Source: Pseudoalteromonas sp. XMcav2-N (GTDB taxonomy: Bacteria; Pseudomonadota; Gammaproteobacteria; Enterobacterales; Alteromonadaceae). From it: DNA of 64,000 bases. The stretch covers positions 80,639 to 144,638 of the forward strand of contig NZ_JAMXSF010000018.1 in NCBI RefSeq assembly GCF_024124545.1. The letters are read 5' to 3'. Shown in pieces: positions 27,621-36,988 of the stretch (the stretch's first letter is position 1; every line of letters starts with the position of its first letter). The position numbers were made by a program, and so were the translations under genes. Under the pieces are notes generated by a model. The model searched no databases and was not told where the DNA came from. It worked only from the letters and a program-made list of their open reading frames with translations.

Positions 27621-28322
27621 ATGAGTACTCCGCATATTAATGCTAACCCAGGTGATTTTGCAGAAACGGTGCTAATGCCAGGGGACCCACTGCGTGCCAA
27701 GTACATTGCTGAAAACTTTTTGCAAGACGCACGTCAGGTAACGGACGTACGCAACATGTTTGGTTTTACCGGCACATACAATGGTAAGCCAGTTAGTATT
27801 ATGGGCTCTGGCATGGGTATTCCATCCATGTCTATATACGCTCGCGAGCTGATTGTCAGCTTTGGTGTTAAAAACCTAATTCGTATCGGTACATGTGGTG
27901 GTATTAATCAGGATACCAAAATCCGTGATGTGATCTTCGCACAAGGTGCCAGTACAGATTCAAACGTAAACCGCGCTCGTGTGCGTGGTTATGATTTTGC
28001 AGCGCTAGCTGACTTTGGCCTGCTTGAAAACGGTGTTAACGCAGCACGTCGCCTTGGTATTGAAGCGAAAGTGGGCAATGTATACACCACAGACACTTTC
28101 TATCAGGCTGACAGCAGCTTTTATCCTGAGCTTGATAAGTTGGGCGTACTGGCTGTTGATATGGAAACGGCGGGTCTGTATGGCGTTGCAGCTGAGTACG
28201 GTGCAAAGGCAATGGCATTATTCACAGTAAGTGACCACGTGATCACTGGCGAAGCAACGCCGCCTGAAGATCGTCAAAGCACGTTCAATGAAATGGTTAA
28301 AATTGCACTAGAATCAATTTAA
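27621..28322 (+). CDS. deoD: Purine-nucleoside phosphorylase (DeoD type)
   Basis: Cleaves purine (deoxy)nucleosides with phosphate into base and (deoxy)ribose-1-phosphate, the substrate of DeoB. The 233-residue hexameric-type enzyme shows PGDPLRAKYIAENFL at the phosphate site, GSGMGIPSMSIYARELI, and VDMETAGLYGVAAEYG for ribose contact. Last gene of the rightward operon, followed by a strong terminator. Confidence 0.96.
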   Translation: MSTPHINANPGDFAETVLMPGDPLRAKYIAENFLQDARQVTDVRNMFGFTGTYNGKPVSIMGSGMGIPSMSIYARELIVSFGVKNLIRIGTCGGINQDTKIRDVIFAQGASTDSNVNRARVRGYDFAALADFGLLENGVNAARRLGIEAKVGNVYTTDTFYQADSSFYPELDKLGVLAVDMETAGLYGVAAEYGAKAMALFTVSDHVITGEATPPEDRQSTFNEMVKIALESI

Positions 28323-28413
28323 AGAATTTGGTCCTTTAACAGGGCCTCCCTGTTCCTTGGTAACGTAATCGCAGAGTTTTGGAGACACGCCTAAAACAAC
28401 GCGAATCACACCC

Positions 28414-28443
28414 AAAAAGCCGCACTTGGTGCGGCTTTTTTTT
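28414..28443 (+). terminator. Strong rho-independent terminator of deoBD
   Basis: GCCGCAC (28419-28425), loop TTG, GTGCGGC (28429-28435), flanked by A5 upstream and T8 downstream. It would work in both directions. Confidence 0.92.
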
Positions 28444-28515
28444 GCCTGAAATTTGTTGCTCTAATATCTCTACTATAAACTCAGGGTAATGTATCTAATA
28501 TCAGGTCCGGATAGA

Positions 28516-29427
28516 ATGGCTTCTTCGATGATGTTATTGGCTTGGGGGATGACAACTTCCGTACCTACAACATGTGCTATACCCATTGAACCGCTTAAAA
28601 TACAGGCCTATAACCAGCCACATCAAGCAATACAAACCTACCAAAACCACAAAGAAAGCCTGCAACGAGAAACTTGCTCTGAAACAGCACTGTTATATCG
28701 CTATGTTCTGATGGCTGCCATTCGACTGCAAAACTGGCCCATAGTGGAGGAGGTAGTGCAGTCACTTCAGTCCGAGAAACTGGCTTCTGATGTGGAAGGA
28801 AAAGAGCTCAACATCATTAATAACATTGGTGTTGCTTATCGTAAGGCAGGTCAAACTGATGATGCGCTGACGCATTATCGTTGTGCCTTAACCTATGCTC
28901 ATACCCATGATGCCAGAGCGCTGATTAAAATTAACATTGCGATAGTTCATCGTAATGCAGGACAGCCCGCGATTGGTTTTCGCTTGTTAGAAGGCATAGA
29001 AGAAGGGTATTTACCAAGTGTAATTTTGGCCGGGTTACATGTTGCCAAGGGGAATACGGCGTTGCAGATAAACCGGTATAACGAGGCAAAACATGCTTAT
29101 CAGCAAGCGCGCGACCATTATCTTGCAATGAAAGACAATCGTAATGCCCAGGCTGTGGTTGCCAATATGCTGGTTGTCGCGCTGGCCACTCATGATCTAA
29201 GTACCTATGATCAATTACGTCCGTTGAGTACGTTTGAACCTGATTTAATCTCAGACCATGGCTTGCGCTTTATTCAGTGGCTGGACACTTTTCGGTCATA
29301 TAGTTCTGTTAAAAACCTGAGTAAGATGCAGCAGCAAACAGAGGCTATTGCAGCTGATTACCTCGAATTTGTCGCATTGCTGTCGTCGCGCTACGGCCTG
29401 AATCAGGGGGGGCGCAACGTATTTTAA
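28516..29427 (+). CDS. Secreted TPR-like repeat protein
   Basis: About 303 residues from the ATG at 28516; another ATG at 28489 would add nine residues before the hydrophobic start. The N-terminus (MASSMMLLAWGM...) looks like a signal peptide. The rest is helical, with TPR-type repeats such as IINNIGVAYRKAGQTDDALTHY near residue 110 and VAKGNTALQINRYNEAKHAY near residue 185. TPR arrays mediate protein contacts; the partner is unknown. A lone gene between two terminated operons. Confidence 0.68.
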   Translation: MASSMMLLAWGMTTSVPTTCAIPIEPLKIQAYNQPHQAIQTYQNHKESLQRETCSETALLYRYVLMAAIRLQNWPIVEEVVQSLQSEKLASDVEGKELNIINNIGVAYRKAGQTDDALTHYRCALTYAHTHDARALIKINIAIVHRNAGQPAIGFRLLEGIEEGYLPSVILAGLHVAKGNTALQINRYNEAKHAYQQARDHYLAMKDNRNAQAVVANMLVVALATHDLSTYDQLRPLSTFEPDLISDHGLRFIQWLDTFRSYSSVKNLSKMQQQTEAIAADYLEFVALLSSRYGLNQGGRNVF

Positions 29428-29587
29428 AAAGAAGTCACGATTGACCTTTATCAGGAGCGCTTGCCAGGCACTGGTGTGCGTCGATGTAAAGACATAGCGT
29501 TTTGACGGTTTTAACTTAAAAATTTGTTTTTACCCCACTTTATGCCAGATTTAAGAGGCTGACATAACAAAATGAACGGGAGCACAT

Positions 29588-30328
29588 ATGGCGAACTGGG
29601 TAAATGGTAAAGTGGTCGAAAAGCTGTGGTGGACACCCAGCCTGTTTAGTATCAAGGTAGCGGCTGACATAGACCCTTTTTGTGCAGGTCAGTTTACTAA
29701 ACTGGCATTACCCGTTGAGGACAAAAAAGTATCTCGTGCATATTCTTTCGTTAATGCACCTCAGGACCCGCTGCTTGAATTCTTTTTGATTGAAGTCCCG
29801 GACGGTCAGTTATCCTCTCCGCTAGCCGCTTTGGACATTGGTGATGATATTCTGGTAGCAGGAAAGCCGAGTGGGTTTTTCACGCTGGATGAGGTGCCCG
29901 ACGCCAGTGTGTTGTGGATGCTAAGCACCGGTACTGCGATTGGTCCGTTTTTGTCTATGATTGGGGATGGCAAGCTCTGGAAGCGGTTTGATAAAGTCGT
30001 GCTGGTTAACGGTGTACGTTATGCGCAGGACTTGTGTTATCAGGATATGCTGCTGGATACTGAAAAAATATTTAAGCAATTTAAATATGTGCCTTTAGTT
30101 AGCCGCGAGCCAGTCGAGAACATGTTGACCGGACGAGTTACAAACTTACTGGAAAGTGGAGAGTTGTGTCGCCATTGTGGGTTTGACCAGATACCCGAGG
30201 ACAGTCAGTTCATGTTGTGCGGTAATCCAGATATGGTGAAAGACACAACGACATTGTTACAGAGCTTAGGCTTTACACGCAATCGCCGTGCAAAACCCGG
30301 GCACATCACGGTAGAGCAATATTGGTAA
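29588..30328 (+). CDS. fpr: Ferredoxin/flavodoxin-NADP+ reductase
   Basis: FAD enzyme of 246 residues that moves electrons between NADPH and ferredoxin or flavodoxin, serving Fe-S and radical enzymes and oxidative-stress repair. The FAD motif is RAYSFVNAP (about residues 50-58), the NADP-binding start is LSTGTAIGPFLS, and the closing VEQYW aromatic tail is typical of bacterial Fpr. GGGAGC upstream of the ATG is a reasonable ribosome site. Confidence 0.93.
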   Translation: MANWVNGKVVEKLWWTPSLFSIKVAADIDPFCAGQFTKLALPVEDKKVSRAYSFVNAPQDPLLEFFLIEVPDGQLSSPLAALDIGDDILVAGKPSGFFTLDEVPDASVLWMLSTGTAIGPFLSMIGDGKLWKRFDKVVLVNGVRYAQDLCYQDMLLDTEKIFKQFKYVPLVSREPVENMLTGRVTNLLESGELCRHCGFDQIPEDSQFMLCGNPDMVKDTTTLLQSLGFTRNRRAKPGHITVEQYW

Positions 30329-30457
30329 GCTGGTAATCATGTATCGCGATATTGACACCTAGCTCTGTGAATGTTGCGCCCAGCTGGCCCAGAACCTGTA
30401 TTCTATTGGCCGAATTTGCTATCTTGCTGGGCAACTTGTCCCATCAAAAGGTAATTT

Positions 30458-30916
30458 ATGAAATACCTATGCGCCCTGATCTTACTTATTTACTCAGTTA
30501 TGGGAAGCGCCAACCCCGCGCTGGATGATCAGGCTAGTGATTACCAGTTGGCAAAGACAGAGCAGGAACTTGCTGCCGAGGCGGTCGTAGACAAACTTAT
30601 ACAGGCATATAACGCACAAAACATACGTCTGTTTCTTGAACTATATGCGGAAGATGTCGAGTTTTATATGTATCCGCAAACGCTGATGTTTACGGGAAAA
30701 GAAAAACTGATTGAGCGCTATGGGCTGATGTTTAAGAAAATGCATTGCCTTAAAGCAACATCTATAAAGCGGGTCACGCATGGCTCCATTGTTATTGACC
30801 ATGAAACATCTGAAATCTGTAGCAAAGAAGCTGGCGTTGTGGATAAGCGTTCTGAATTTGTGACCAGCTATCAGATTGAAGACGGTAAGATTAAAAAGGT
30901 CGTGTTTTTTCGTTAG
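30458..30916 (+). CDS. Secreted NTF2-like (SnoaL) protein
   Basis: A 152-residue protein with a signal peptide (hydrophobic start ending VMGSANP) and an NTF2-like cone fold: helix VVDKLIQAYNAQNIRLFLELYAEDVEFY, then MFTGKEKLIERYGLMF and C-terminal strands. Such domains bind small ligands or act as isomerases and stress proteins. The function here is unknown. Single gene. Confidence 0.75.
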   Translation: MKYLCALILLIYSVMGSANPALDDQASDYQLAKTEQELAAEAVVDKLIQAYNAQNIRLFLELYAEDVEFYMYPQTLMFTGKEKLIERYGLMFKKMHCLKATSIKRVTHGSIVIDHETSEICSKEAGVVDKRSEFVTSYQIEDGKIKKVVFFR

Positions 30917-31000
30917 TCCCAGTCTCTCAGCGCACTTTCTGACTACCAGAATAGGTACCTTTGATGCGCTGAACAAGAGTTGACTATGTGCTGGACAGAC

Positions 31001-31882
31001 TTACCAGTGCTCTACCAGCTCCTTAAAGCTTGGGTTACTTTCCAGCACCTTAAATGACGGCTCATGTGTTAGTTCGTTTTTCAGGTTTGGTGAGTAAGCC
31101 AGGGCCATTTTAATGTCGGCTATGGCATCTGCCTGTTGTTCCAGCATGGCGTAAGCACAGGCACGTTGCCAGTAGGCGTAGCCATAGTCACTGTCTATTT
31201 CCAGTGCCTGATTACACAAGTTGATCGCAGGGCCTGTTTGTTCCAGCTCCAGCAGTGCATCGGCTTTGTATACCAGCGCCTCAACGTCATCCGGATGGCG
31301 TTTGAGTATTTCGTCGTACATTTCAATCTTACCCTGCATATCACTTTCAAGATTAGCTCGCATCCATAGTGAGTGGATTTCATTGGTAATGGTGATTTTC
31401 CGCTGGTTATTTAGTATCTCTTCTGAGCGCTCTTTGAGTTTTTCTTCCAAAGTGCCTAGTCTTTGTTCATACTCTGCCGTGATATCTCCTACCCGGTCAT
31501 TAACCGTTTCTTCTACCTTATTTTTGATATCACGTAAAGAATTCCAACCGGCCAGGACCAACAGTGATGCAGTAGCGGTAATTATAAATAGCACGTTGTT
31601 GATGGTGTCGGTGGTATAGGTCAGTGCCCGATCGGCTGCATCCAGCTGTTTGTGAGTAAGCTGTAAGGTGACATCTTCACGTAATTTTTGCTGATCCTGC
31701 CGTAAGGATTTTAATTCATCCAGAACATAGCGTTCCATTAACGGCCGGTACATTGGCTCTTTCAGCTGTTGTAATGCTTGTTCTTGCTGCTGTTCAGTCA
31801 GAGTGGTTGTCGGGGATGAAGTGTTTGCTGAAAGTGTCCAGCAATACATCAAAGAGACGAAAAGAAGGATATTTTTAATCAT
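31001..31882 (-). CDS. Membrane-anchored coiled-coil/TPR protein
   Basis: From the ATG at 31882 it has a signal-like start (MIKNILLFVSLMYCWTLSA); an ATG at 31942 would add 20 residues and bury this. A periplasmic helical region, a second membrane segment (NNVLFIITATASLLVLAGW) and a coiled coil (EYEQRLGTLEEKLKERSEEI) follow. Then come about three TPR units (DVEALVYKADALLELEQTGP and following). It probably scaffolds a cytoplasmic or envelope complex. The partner is unknown. It is divergent from the solute-binding gene at 32007. Confidence 0.7.
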   Translation of the reverse strand: MIKNILLFVSLMYCWTLSANTSSPTTTLTEQQQEQALQQLKEPMYRPLMERYVLDELKSLRQDQQKLREDVTLQLTHKQLDAADRALTYTTDTINNVLFIITATASLLVLAGWNSLRDIKNKVEETVNDRVGDITAEYEQRLGTLEEKLKERSEEILNNQRKITITNEIHSLWMRANLESDMQGKIEMYDEILKRHPDDVEALVYKADALLELEQTGPAINLCNQALEIDSDYGYAYWQRACAYAMLEQQADAIADIKMALAYSPNLKNELTHEPSFKVLESNPSFKELVEHW

Positions 31883-32006
31883 AGCAGTGATCTGTTTGAG
31901 AGTTTGGTCTAGCATGGTGCATGAGAGGCTTAGAAATTGCAAAAATGGCTGGCAAGTTTGCGCAAAATCTGGTCGAGACAGCGGGTATTGAGGTTAAGTA
32001 GATTGC

Positions 32007-32798
32007 ATGACGAATTGCACAGTATTTCGGGGAGTATTTTTCACCTTACTGGCATCCATAGTGTCTTTCAGTCACTTGGCCTTCGCAAGTCTTGAACCAC
32101 GTCCTGTGCTTGTGCCGGACTCAGAACCTGATATTCAGCTTCATGTTGTTACAGAGCAGTGGGTACCTTATAACTTTATCAACCCGCAGGGAGAAGTAGA
32201 CGGACGGGCCACTCAGAAAGTGCGCGAAGTGCTTGATGCCGCCGGGATCAGGTATGAAATATTGCTATTTCCCTGGGCCAGAGCGATGAAAATAGCACAA
32301 ACTCAGCCTAACACCATGATCTATTCAATTTTTCGCACTCCCGAGCGCGAAACAAGGTTTGAGTGGGCATGTCCCTTGTTAAGACCTGTCAAAGAGCATC
32401 TGTTTAGATTAACTTCTCGCAATGATATACAGCTCAATTCTTTAGACGATGCCAAACGCTATATTACCGCCATGGTAAGAGGCAGTGTGGCACACGAATA
32501 TCTGATTGCCAGGGGGTTTAAAGGGGGAGTGAATTTGGATTTATCAGCTGACCCCAGCTCACTTGCCAAAAAACTGCTGGCAGGGCGGGTCGATTTTTTG
32601 ATGACCACTGAGTTTACAATCTATGAGGCCTTGCGGCTGATAGACCAGCCATATGAGGTGGTCACCTCTGCGCTGGAGGTACGCGACAGATCAGGAGAAA
32701 GAGCCTGTATGGCTTTTCATCCAAACACCGACAGTGAAATTATTAACAAAGTGCGCCGCGCACTGGCCGAGCACAACCGTCGCTATATTGGTCCTTAA
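32007..32798 (+). CDS. Periplasmic solute-binding protein (SBP_bac_3 family)
   Basis: A 263-residue secreted protein with a signal peptide ending about FSHLAFA. It shares with the protein at 754-1473 the pattern PWARAMKIAQTQPNTMIYS...TPERETRFEW, so the two are paralogues. Domain two has the AGRVDFLMTTEFTIYEAL segment. No transport partners are adjacent. It could feed a shared permease or serve as an orphan binding protein. Confidence 0.8.
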   Translation: MTNCTVFRGVFFTLLASIVSFSHLAFASLEPRPVLVPDSEPDIQLHVVTEQWVPYNFINPQGEVDGRATQKVREVLDAAGIRYEILLFPWARAMKIAQTQPNTMIYSIFRTPERETRFEWACPLLRPVKEHLFRLTSRNDIQLNSLDDAKRYITAMVRGSVAHEYLIARGFKGGVNLDLSADPSSLAKKLLAGRVDFLMTTEFTIYEALRLIDQPYEVVTSALEVRDRSGERACMAFHPNTDSEIINKVRRALAEHNRRYIGP

Positions 32799-32927
32799 AG
32801 TACCGTATTTTCGCTTTCTCGATTACTGGGTAGTCTGATTATTGAACAATGTTTGTAGCTCTGTCACAGTGACAAAGCAACAAGCATTGTTGTCGTTATA
32901 TAAAAAATATAATCAAGGAGTCAGAAA

Positions 32928-34415
32928 ATGAATATAGTTAGAACAATACTCCCACTGCTGGGATGTATGGTAGTGGCTGTTGCCTTCAACGGGATGGCAA
33001 TGAGTTTGTCCGAGTTACACCATATTAAGAAGGGAAGGTTTTTTCTTACTGGTGACGGACTCGTTGAGCCGGTGGTACGATTAGTCTTAAACAAGCACGA
33101 AGTGGGTCAATATGAAGGTAATATCGCAAGCCCGATTGAATGGTACAAAACCCCTGATGGGCTTCAGATAAGGTTACTATCTCCCGAAACTCTGGGGGAG
33201 TACACTGAGCAGGGAGTGGTGTTTCGTGCTGAAGTTCACCAATGGAGTATTCAGCCAGCACAAACACGTAAGGGTGTCGAGTATGTCCAGCATACACGGG
33301 TAGTTCGCACAGATACAATGGACGTTGTGGATACTGCGGAACGAGGTTTTGTCGGGACTTTGTTGCCAGAGCACGAAATGAATGAATGGCAGGTTGATCT
33401 GGCACAGGGAACCTGGTCACTTCCGGCCGTAGATTATGCCTTTTACGATGCGTTTAATATTCCAGCGTTTGGTTCTGTTGACGCGCGCTTCTTCGTCGAC
33501 GGAACTGGACAAATGGTGCATCACGACAAGCGCTTGAGCCGTTTTAAGTGGCGTATAAAGGGCAATCAGTTAGTGCTAAAATATCGGCAGGATGGCATGA
33601 AAAGGAAGCTGTCATTCAGGATCGCAGAGACATTAGCAGATATTGGGTTACGTGTTGTTATGCATGTACAAAGTCAAAATGATACAGCGCCAATGGTCCG
33701 CACTGGACTGATGCTCCAAGATCAAGGTACGCGGTTTAGTTATGAGAATGCGGTAGGCACCTGGTTGAATGGTACTGTTCGCTATGACTATTATGACGAT
33801 CATGTATATATCCCAAATATTGCCTTTCAGGCGGCAACCTGGGCATTCACTCAGGCAGGCGAAATAGAGCGGCAGAAAATAGTACATCCTGAGCTGGGCA
33901 CTGTGCCTGTGTGCCCGGACGACACATGTTATGTGTCATGCACTTTCACACTGAAACTCCTGGCACGAGACGAAGAAGCCATGTATGTCTCGATACAGAC
34001 TGACTCAGAGCTAGTCGACGGTGGTCCACATTTCTTTATGGGTAAAACGGTTGCAAAGTTCGAAGTTAAACCACATCAGCGCGTATCCGCTTTTGACTAT
34101 AGCTGGCTGGGAATGACGACTATGACATTCAAATCGGAGAGTGATTCGACTCCCTACTTTTTTGCAATGATGCCCTCAACAACCGGCGCCTGGGAATATA
34201 TGTATTCAAAGGGGGTGCCCTCCAATGTAGAGGGGAAATTCTCAGTTGTGGACGGTAAGTTACACCTTGAAACACCTCAGGGCACACACACTCTGGAAAT
34301 CACGCATTCAACCCGGGATTCGCTAGAGGTATGTCGATACGACCAAGGTGGCGTTTGTGGTGAAGGTGACAATTTGGTACTTGAGTTCCATAATGGCACT
34401 CACTTACTTGACTAG
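32928..34415 (+). CDS. Large secreted protein of unknown family
   Basis: A 495-residue protein with an N-terminal hydrophobic signal (MNIVRTILPLLGCMVVAVAF). The rest is beta-rich, with many aromatic and charged strands. The two halves look alike in rhythm: about residues 35-150 and 380-490 both contain lipocalin-like stretches (GRFFLTGDGL; GKFSVVDGKLHLETPQGTH). A cysteine cluster (VCPDDTCYVSC) lies near residue 330. I do not recognise a family. AAGGAG precedes the ATG. Confidence 0.65.
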   Translation: MNIVRTILPLLGCMVVAVAFNGMAMSLSELHHIKKGRFFLTGDGLVEPVVRLVLNKHEVGQYEGNIASPIEWYKTPDGLQIRLLSPETLGEYTEQGVVFRAEVHQWSIQPAQTRKGVEYVQHTRVVRTDTMDVVDTAERGFVGTLLPEHEMNEWQVDLAQGTWSLPAVDYAFYDAFNIPAFGSVDARFFVDGTGQMVHHDKRLSRFKWRIKGNQLVLKYRQDGMKRKLSFRIAETLADIGLRVVMHVQSQNDTAPMVRTGLMLQDQGTRFSYENAVGTWLNGTVRYDYYDDHVYIPNIAFQAATWAFTQAGEIERQKIVHPELGTVPVCPDDTCYVSCTFTLKLLARDEEAMYVSIQTDSELVDGGPHFFMGKTVAKFEVKPHQRVSAFDYSWLGMTTMTFKSESDSTPYFFAMMPSTTGAWEYMYSKGVPSNVEGKFSVVDGKLHLETPQGTHTLEITHSTRDSLEVCRYDQGGVCGEGDNLVLEFHNGTHLLD

Positions 34416-34443
34416 ACACCCGTATACCTGAATCTGGTTAATG

Positions 34444-34464
34444 GGGCCTGTCTGCGGGCAGGCC
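34444..34464. terminator. Hairpin between convergent genes
   Basis: GGCCTG (34445-34450) and CAGGCC (34459-34464) form a short stem between the ends of the secreted protein and the small membrane protein. No T tract, so termination is uncertain. Confidence 0.35.
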
Positions 34465-34761
34465 TCATGCCGGTGAGTTTGTCAGTAGCTGATACAATAC
34501 AACTATCAGAATAAGTGACACACAAACGATTAAGTAAAACGTTGGTGTAGAGCGTTCATTAGATTCTGCGACCAGATGCTTATGATATAACTGGCGTCCA
34601 TAACCTGCGTTGATACTAGTATGTGTTTGATTGCGTCGTGGAAAGGTCAGCAAACCTAAAGTGGCGAGCATGCCGGAATTTACCCATTGTCCCTTTGTGA
34701 GTGTGAGCACTGCCAGAGTGAACAACGCGATACTCGCGATCCATCTTAATAAATACGTCAT
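34465..34761 (-). CDS. Small membrane protein
   Basis: A 98-residue protein with an N-terminal pair of hydrophobic stretches (LLRWIASIALFTLAVLTLTK and SGMLATLGLLTF), a polar middle and a C-terminal hydrophobic segment (TFYLIVCVSLILIVVLYQLL). No family recognised. Convergent with the gene at 32928. Confidence 0.55.
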   Translation of the reverse strand: MTYLLRWIASIALFTLAVLTLTKGQWVNSGMLATLGLLTFPRRNQTHTSINAGYGRQLYHKHLVAESNERSTPTFYLIVCVSLILIVVLYQLLTNSPA

Positions 34762-34916
34762 AATGCGTCCGTTGCAATAGTAGAGTCAGGCTGTACTTTA
34801 GAGCTTGGGGTCTAATCTTGCAAGTCAATTGTCCCCAAAATGAAAAAATTACAGGTTTAACCTATTTTTCTCACTAACTGTGTAGGTTATGTCTCACAAC
34901 TTGTTACGCTGACGTT

Positions 34917-35078
34917 ATATCAATTTGCTTAATTTAAGTGTTCTATTGTGAGGCGAGAAAATAGGATCGATAACCAGACAAAAATTTTGCTATTTAGTTA
35001 TTCTAAATGAGAAATTTTTAACACAGTTAGCACCATATTGATCCTTTAAATTGAACAGGTATGCAATGAAAGTGGTAT
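34917..35078. repeat. Interspersed repeat, copy 2 (inverted relative to copy 1)
   Basis: About 162 bases matching the reverse complement of 19956-20128, with ends ATATCAATTT and AAAGTGGTAT. It is slightly shorter and more diverged in the middle. Its right edge abuts the stop codon of the LuxR-type regulator (35078-35080), so it sits in that gene's 3' untranslated region and could act as its transcript end or as an insertion scar. Confidence 0.78.
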
Positions 35079-35713
35079 TATCCACTTTGCTGCACCAGAC
35101 CCAGCTCGACGGCTTTGAGCGTTGCCTGGGTCCTGTCTCTGACCTGCAGCTTGCTGAGTAAATTGGACACATGATTGCGGATCGTTCCTTCGGCTTTGAA
35201 AAGTTGGGCTGCGATTTCTTTGTTAGAGTGACCCTGTGCAATGAGCACCAGTATTTGCTTTTCCCGCTCTGTCAGGTCGTCAAGAATGTTTGCTGTGCGA
35301 GAGAACACAGTGCTCAGAGCGCTTTGTATCACCAGTTTACCTGAGTGCACTGAATGGATAGCTGAGTGCAGCTCCTCCAGCTCGGCATCCTTTAACATGC
35401 AGCCGTTTGCGCCAAGTGCAAGGGCGTGCTGGAGTTTGGTCGTGTCATCAAAGGTTGTCAGAATGAGTACCTTGGGGGCGTTTTGCGTGTGCTTCAGTTG
35501 CTCAAGCACGCCCAGGCCATCCAATTCCGGCATACGCATGTCCAGTAGCACAACATCAGCTTCAATCTGACCAGCTTGATAGTCGTTGATAAACGCCAGG
35601 CCATTTGCCGAACTACCACTGCACTGGATATCTTCACATAGTCCCAGCAGTGCTTGCATACCCTGCCTTACTAATGCCTGATCATCGACGATATGGACTT
35701 TTACTTTAATCAT
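35078..35713 (-). CDS. NarL/LuxR-type response regulator
   Basis: A 211-residue regulator: receiver domain with phospho-acceptor Asp58 (VVLLDMRMP) and acidic pair VDDQ, then a C-terminal LuxR helix-turn-helix (LTEREKQILVLIAQGHSNKEIA). I start it at 35713, where ATGATTAA overlaps the kinase stop by 8 bases, giving translational coupling. A start at 35758 would add a non-conserved extension. Partner of the adjacent DesK-like kinase. Confidence 0.9.
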   Translation of the reverse strand: MIKVKVHIVDDQALVRQGMQALLGLCEDIQCSGSSANGLAFINDYQAGQIEADVVLLDMRMPELDGLGVLEQLKHTQNAPKVLILTTFDDTTKLQHALALGANGCMLKDAELEELHSAIHSVHSGKLVIQSALSTVFSRTANILDDLTEREKQILVLIAQGHSNKEIAAQLFKAEGTIRNHVSNLLSKLQVRDRTQATLKAVELGLVQQSG

Positions 35714-36830
35714 GTTGCTGGACTTCCCTAAAATGAACTTGTATTTCAAAACCTTCACGAGTGCTTTGCCAATCGAACCGGCCGCCCAGCGCAGTTACAC
35801 GCTCCTGCAGACCAAGTAAGCCATTGCCAGGTTGACAGGCTTGGGTTGCATTCCCATTGTCAGCAATTTTCATGCTCCAATGCATGCTGTCAGAGTCGCT
35901 AAATTCAATGCGCATTTGCGTTGCATTGCTGTGTTTGAGTGTATTTGTGATGCTTTCCTGGCAGACTCGTAAGATGCAGTGTGCATGGCTTAAGCTCTGT
36001 AAAAGTGGGTGCGTACGAAACTGCAAAGAGACGTTAATTCTGGGTATATGGCTAATCAGCTCTGTTAGCACGGCTTCCAGGTCAAGCGGTTGTTCAGTAC
36101 GTTTGTCACTGACCAGAGTCCGGATTTTCTCTAATGTTTCTCGTGCCAGAGTATAGCTTTGTTGTAATTGAGATTTCTGTGGTTCTTCAGCGGTTCGTCT
36201 GGCAACGTCAAGGTTCACGATTAGGCTGGTCAACTGATGACCAACATCATCATGCAGCTCTCTGGCTAAATGGAGCCGCTCCTGTCTGGAAACAGACTGA
36301 CTGAGCAGAGATTGTGTAGCCAGTAGCTGGCTGTTGGCGAGCTGTGCTTGCTCTTTGGCAAGGCGCTCTTGCCGCATTCTGTGGCTAACTACGAAGGAAA
36401 AAAGGTGAAATGATGCAAACATCCCAGCTTCTGCCCAAGGCCAGGAGCGCTCCCAAAATAGGGTTTGAGTAAGCAAATAAGCAAGGCAGGCAAGCAGGAT
36501 GTAGCAGTAAGACAGCGTGGGTGTGAGATAAAAGGTCAGGATTGCAATGAACATCACACTGTATATCAGGTACACGGAGCTGGGTAATAAGAGGCCAGCA
36601 CTATGAATTAAAATAGCCATTACAGCGAGTAGCCAATACCTGACTGTGTAACCATAACTGTGCTGTGATTCATTGGTGACCAACAGAATGAAAGGCAACA
36701 GTAAGACATGTGGCAGCCAGGCCCAGGCTGGCAAAGCAGACAAGGCTAGCAGGCTTGGAATGGCCACTGCGCACCAGGTGACGAGTGCCGTAATTAACAT
36801 AGACGGTTGATATTTAAAGTAAGACTGCAC
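35706..36830 (-). CDS. Sensor histidine kinase (HisKA_3, DesK/LiaS-like)
   Basis: A 374-residue membrane kinase. About five or six hydrophobic segments fill residues 10-150 and probably sense envelope or membrane state. The dimerisation domain has the phospho-acceptor His193 in ELHDDVGHQLTSL, followed by an HATPase_c domain (ADNGNATQ, GNGLLGLQERV). It overlaps its regulator by 8 bases. Divergent from the membrane protein at 36989, with a conspicuous inverted repeat in between. Confidence 0.9.
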   Translation of the reverse strand: MQSYFKYQPSMLITALVTWCAVAIPSLLALSALPAWAWLPHVLLLPFILLVTNESQHSYGYTVRYWLLAVMAILIHSAGLLLPSSVYLIYSVMFIAILTFYLTPTLSYCYILLACLAYLLTQTLFWERSWPWAEAGMFASFHLFSFVVSHRMRQERLAKEQAQLANSQLLATQSLLSQSVSRQERLHLARELHDDVGHQLTSLIVNLDVARRTAEEPQKSQLQQSYTLARETLEKIRTLVSDKRTEQPLDLEAVLTELISHIPRINVSLQFRTHPLLQSLSHAHCILRVCQESITNTLKHSNATQMRIEFSDSDSMHWSMKIADNGNATQACQPGNGLLGLQERVTALGGRFDWQSTREGFEIQVHFREVQQHD

Positions 36831-36895
36831 GATAACTTCATATTTTGTATTGAGACTCTGTACTTATATCAGATCCTGACATGAAAAAAAGCATG

Positions 36896-36926
36896 ACGAA
36901 TGTCACTGATTTTTCATGACATTCGT
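36896..36926. promoter_or_regulatory. 10-bp inverted repeat between kinase operon and divergent gene
   Basis: ACGAATGTCA (36896-36905) and TGACATTCGT (36917-36926), perfect arms with an 11-base gap, midway in the divergent spacer. The right arm continues into GACATGAA, which recurs just left of the first arm (36878-36885). It is a likely site for the LuxR-type regulator, controlling itself and the gene at 36989. Confidence 0.55.
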
Positions 36927-36988
36927 GACATGAACAAAGTATCGCTTTTTCATAGTCTGAATGCACATCAATTTGAGGACTATAAATC

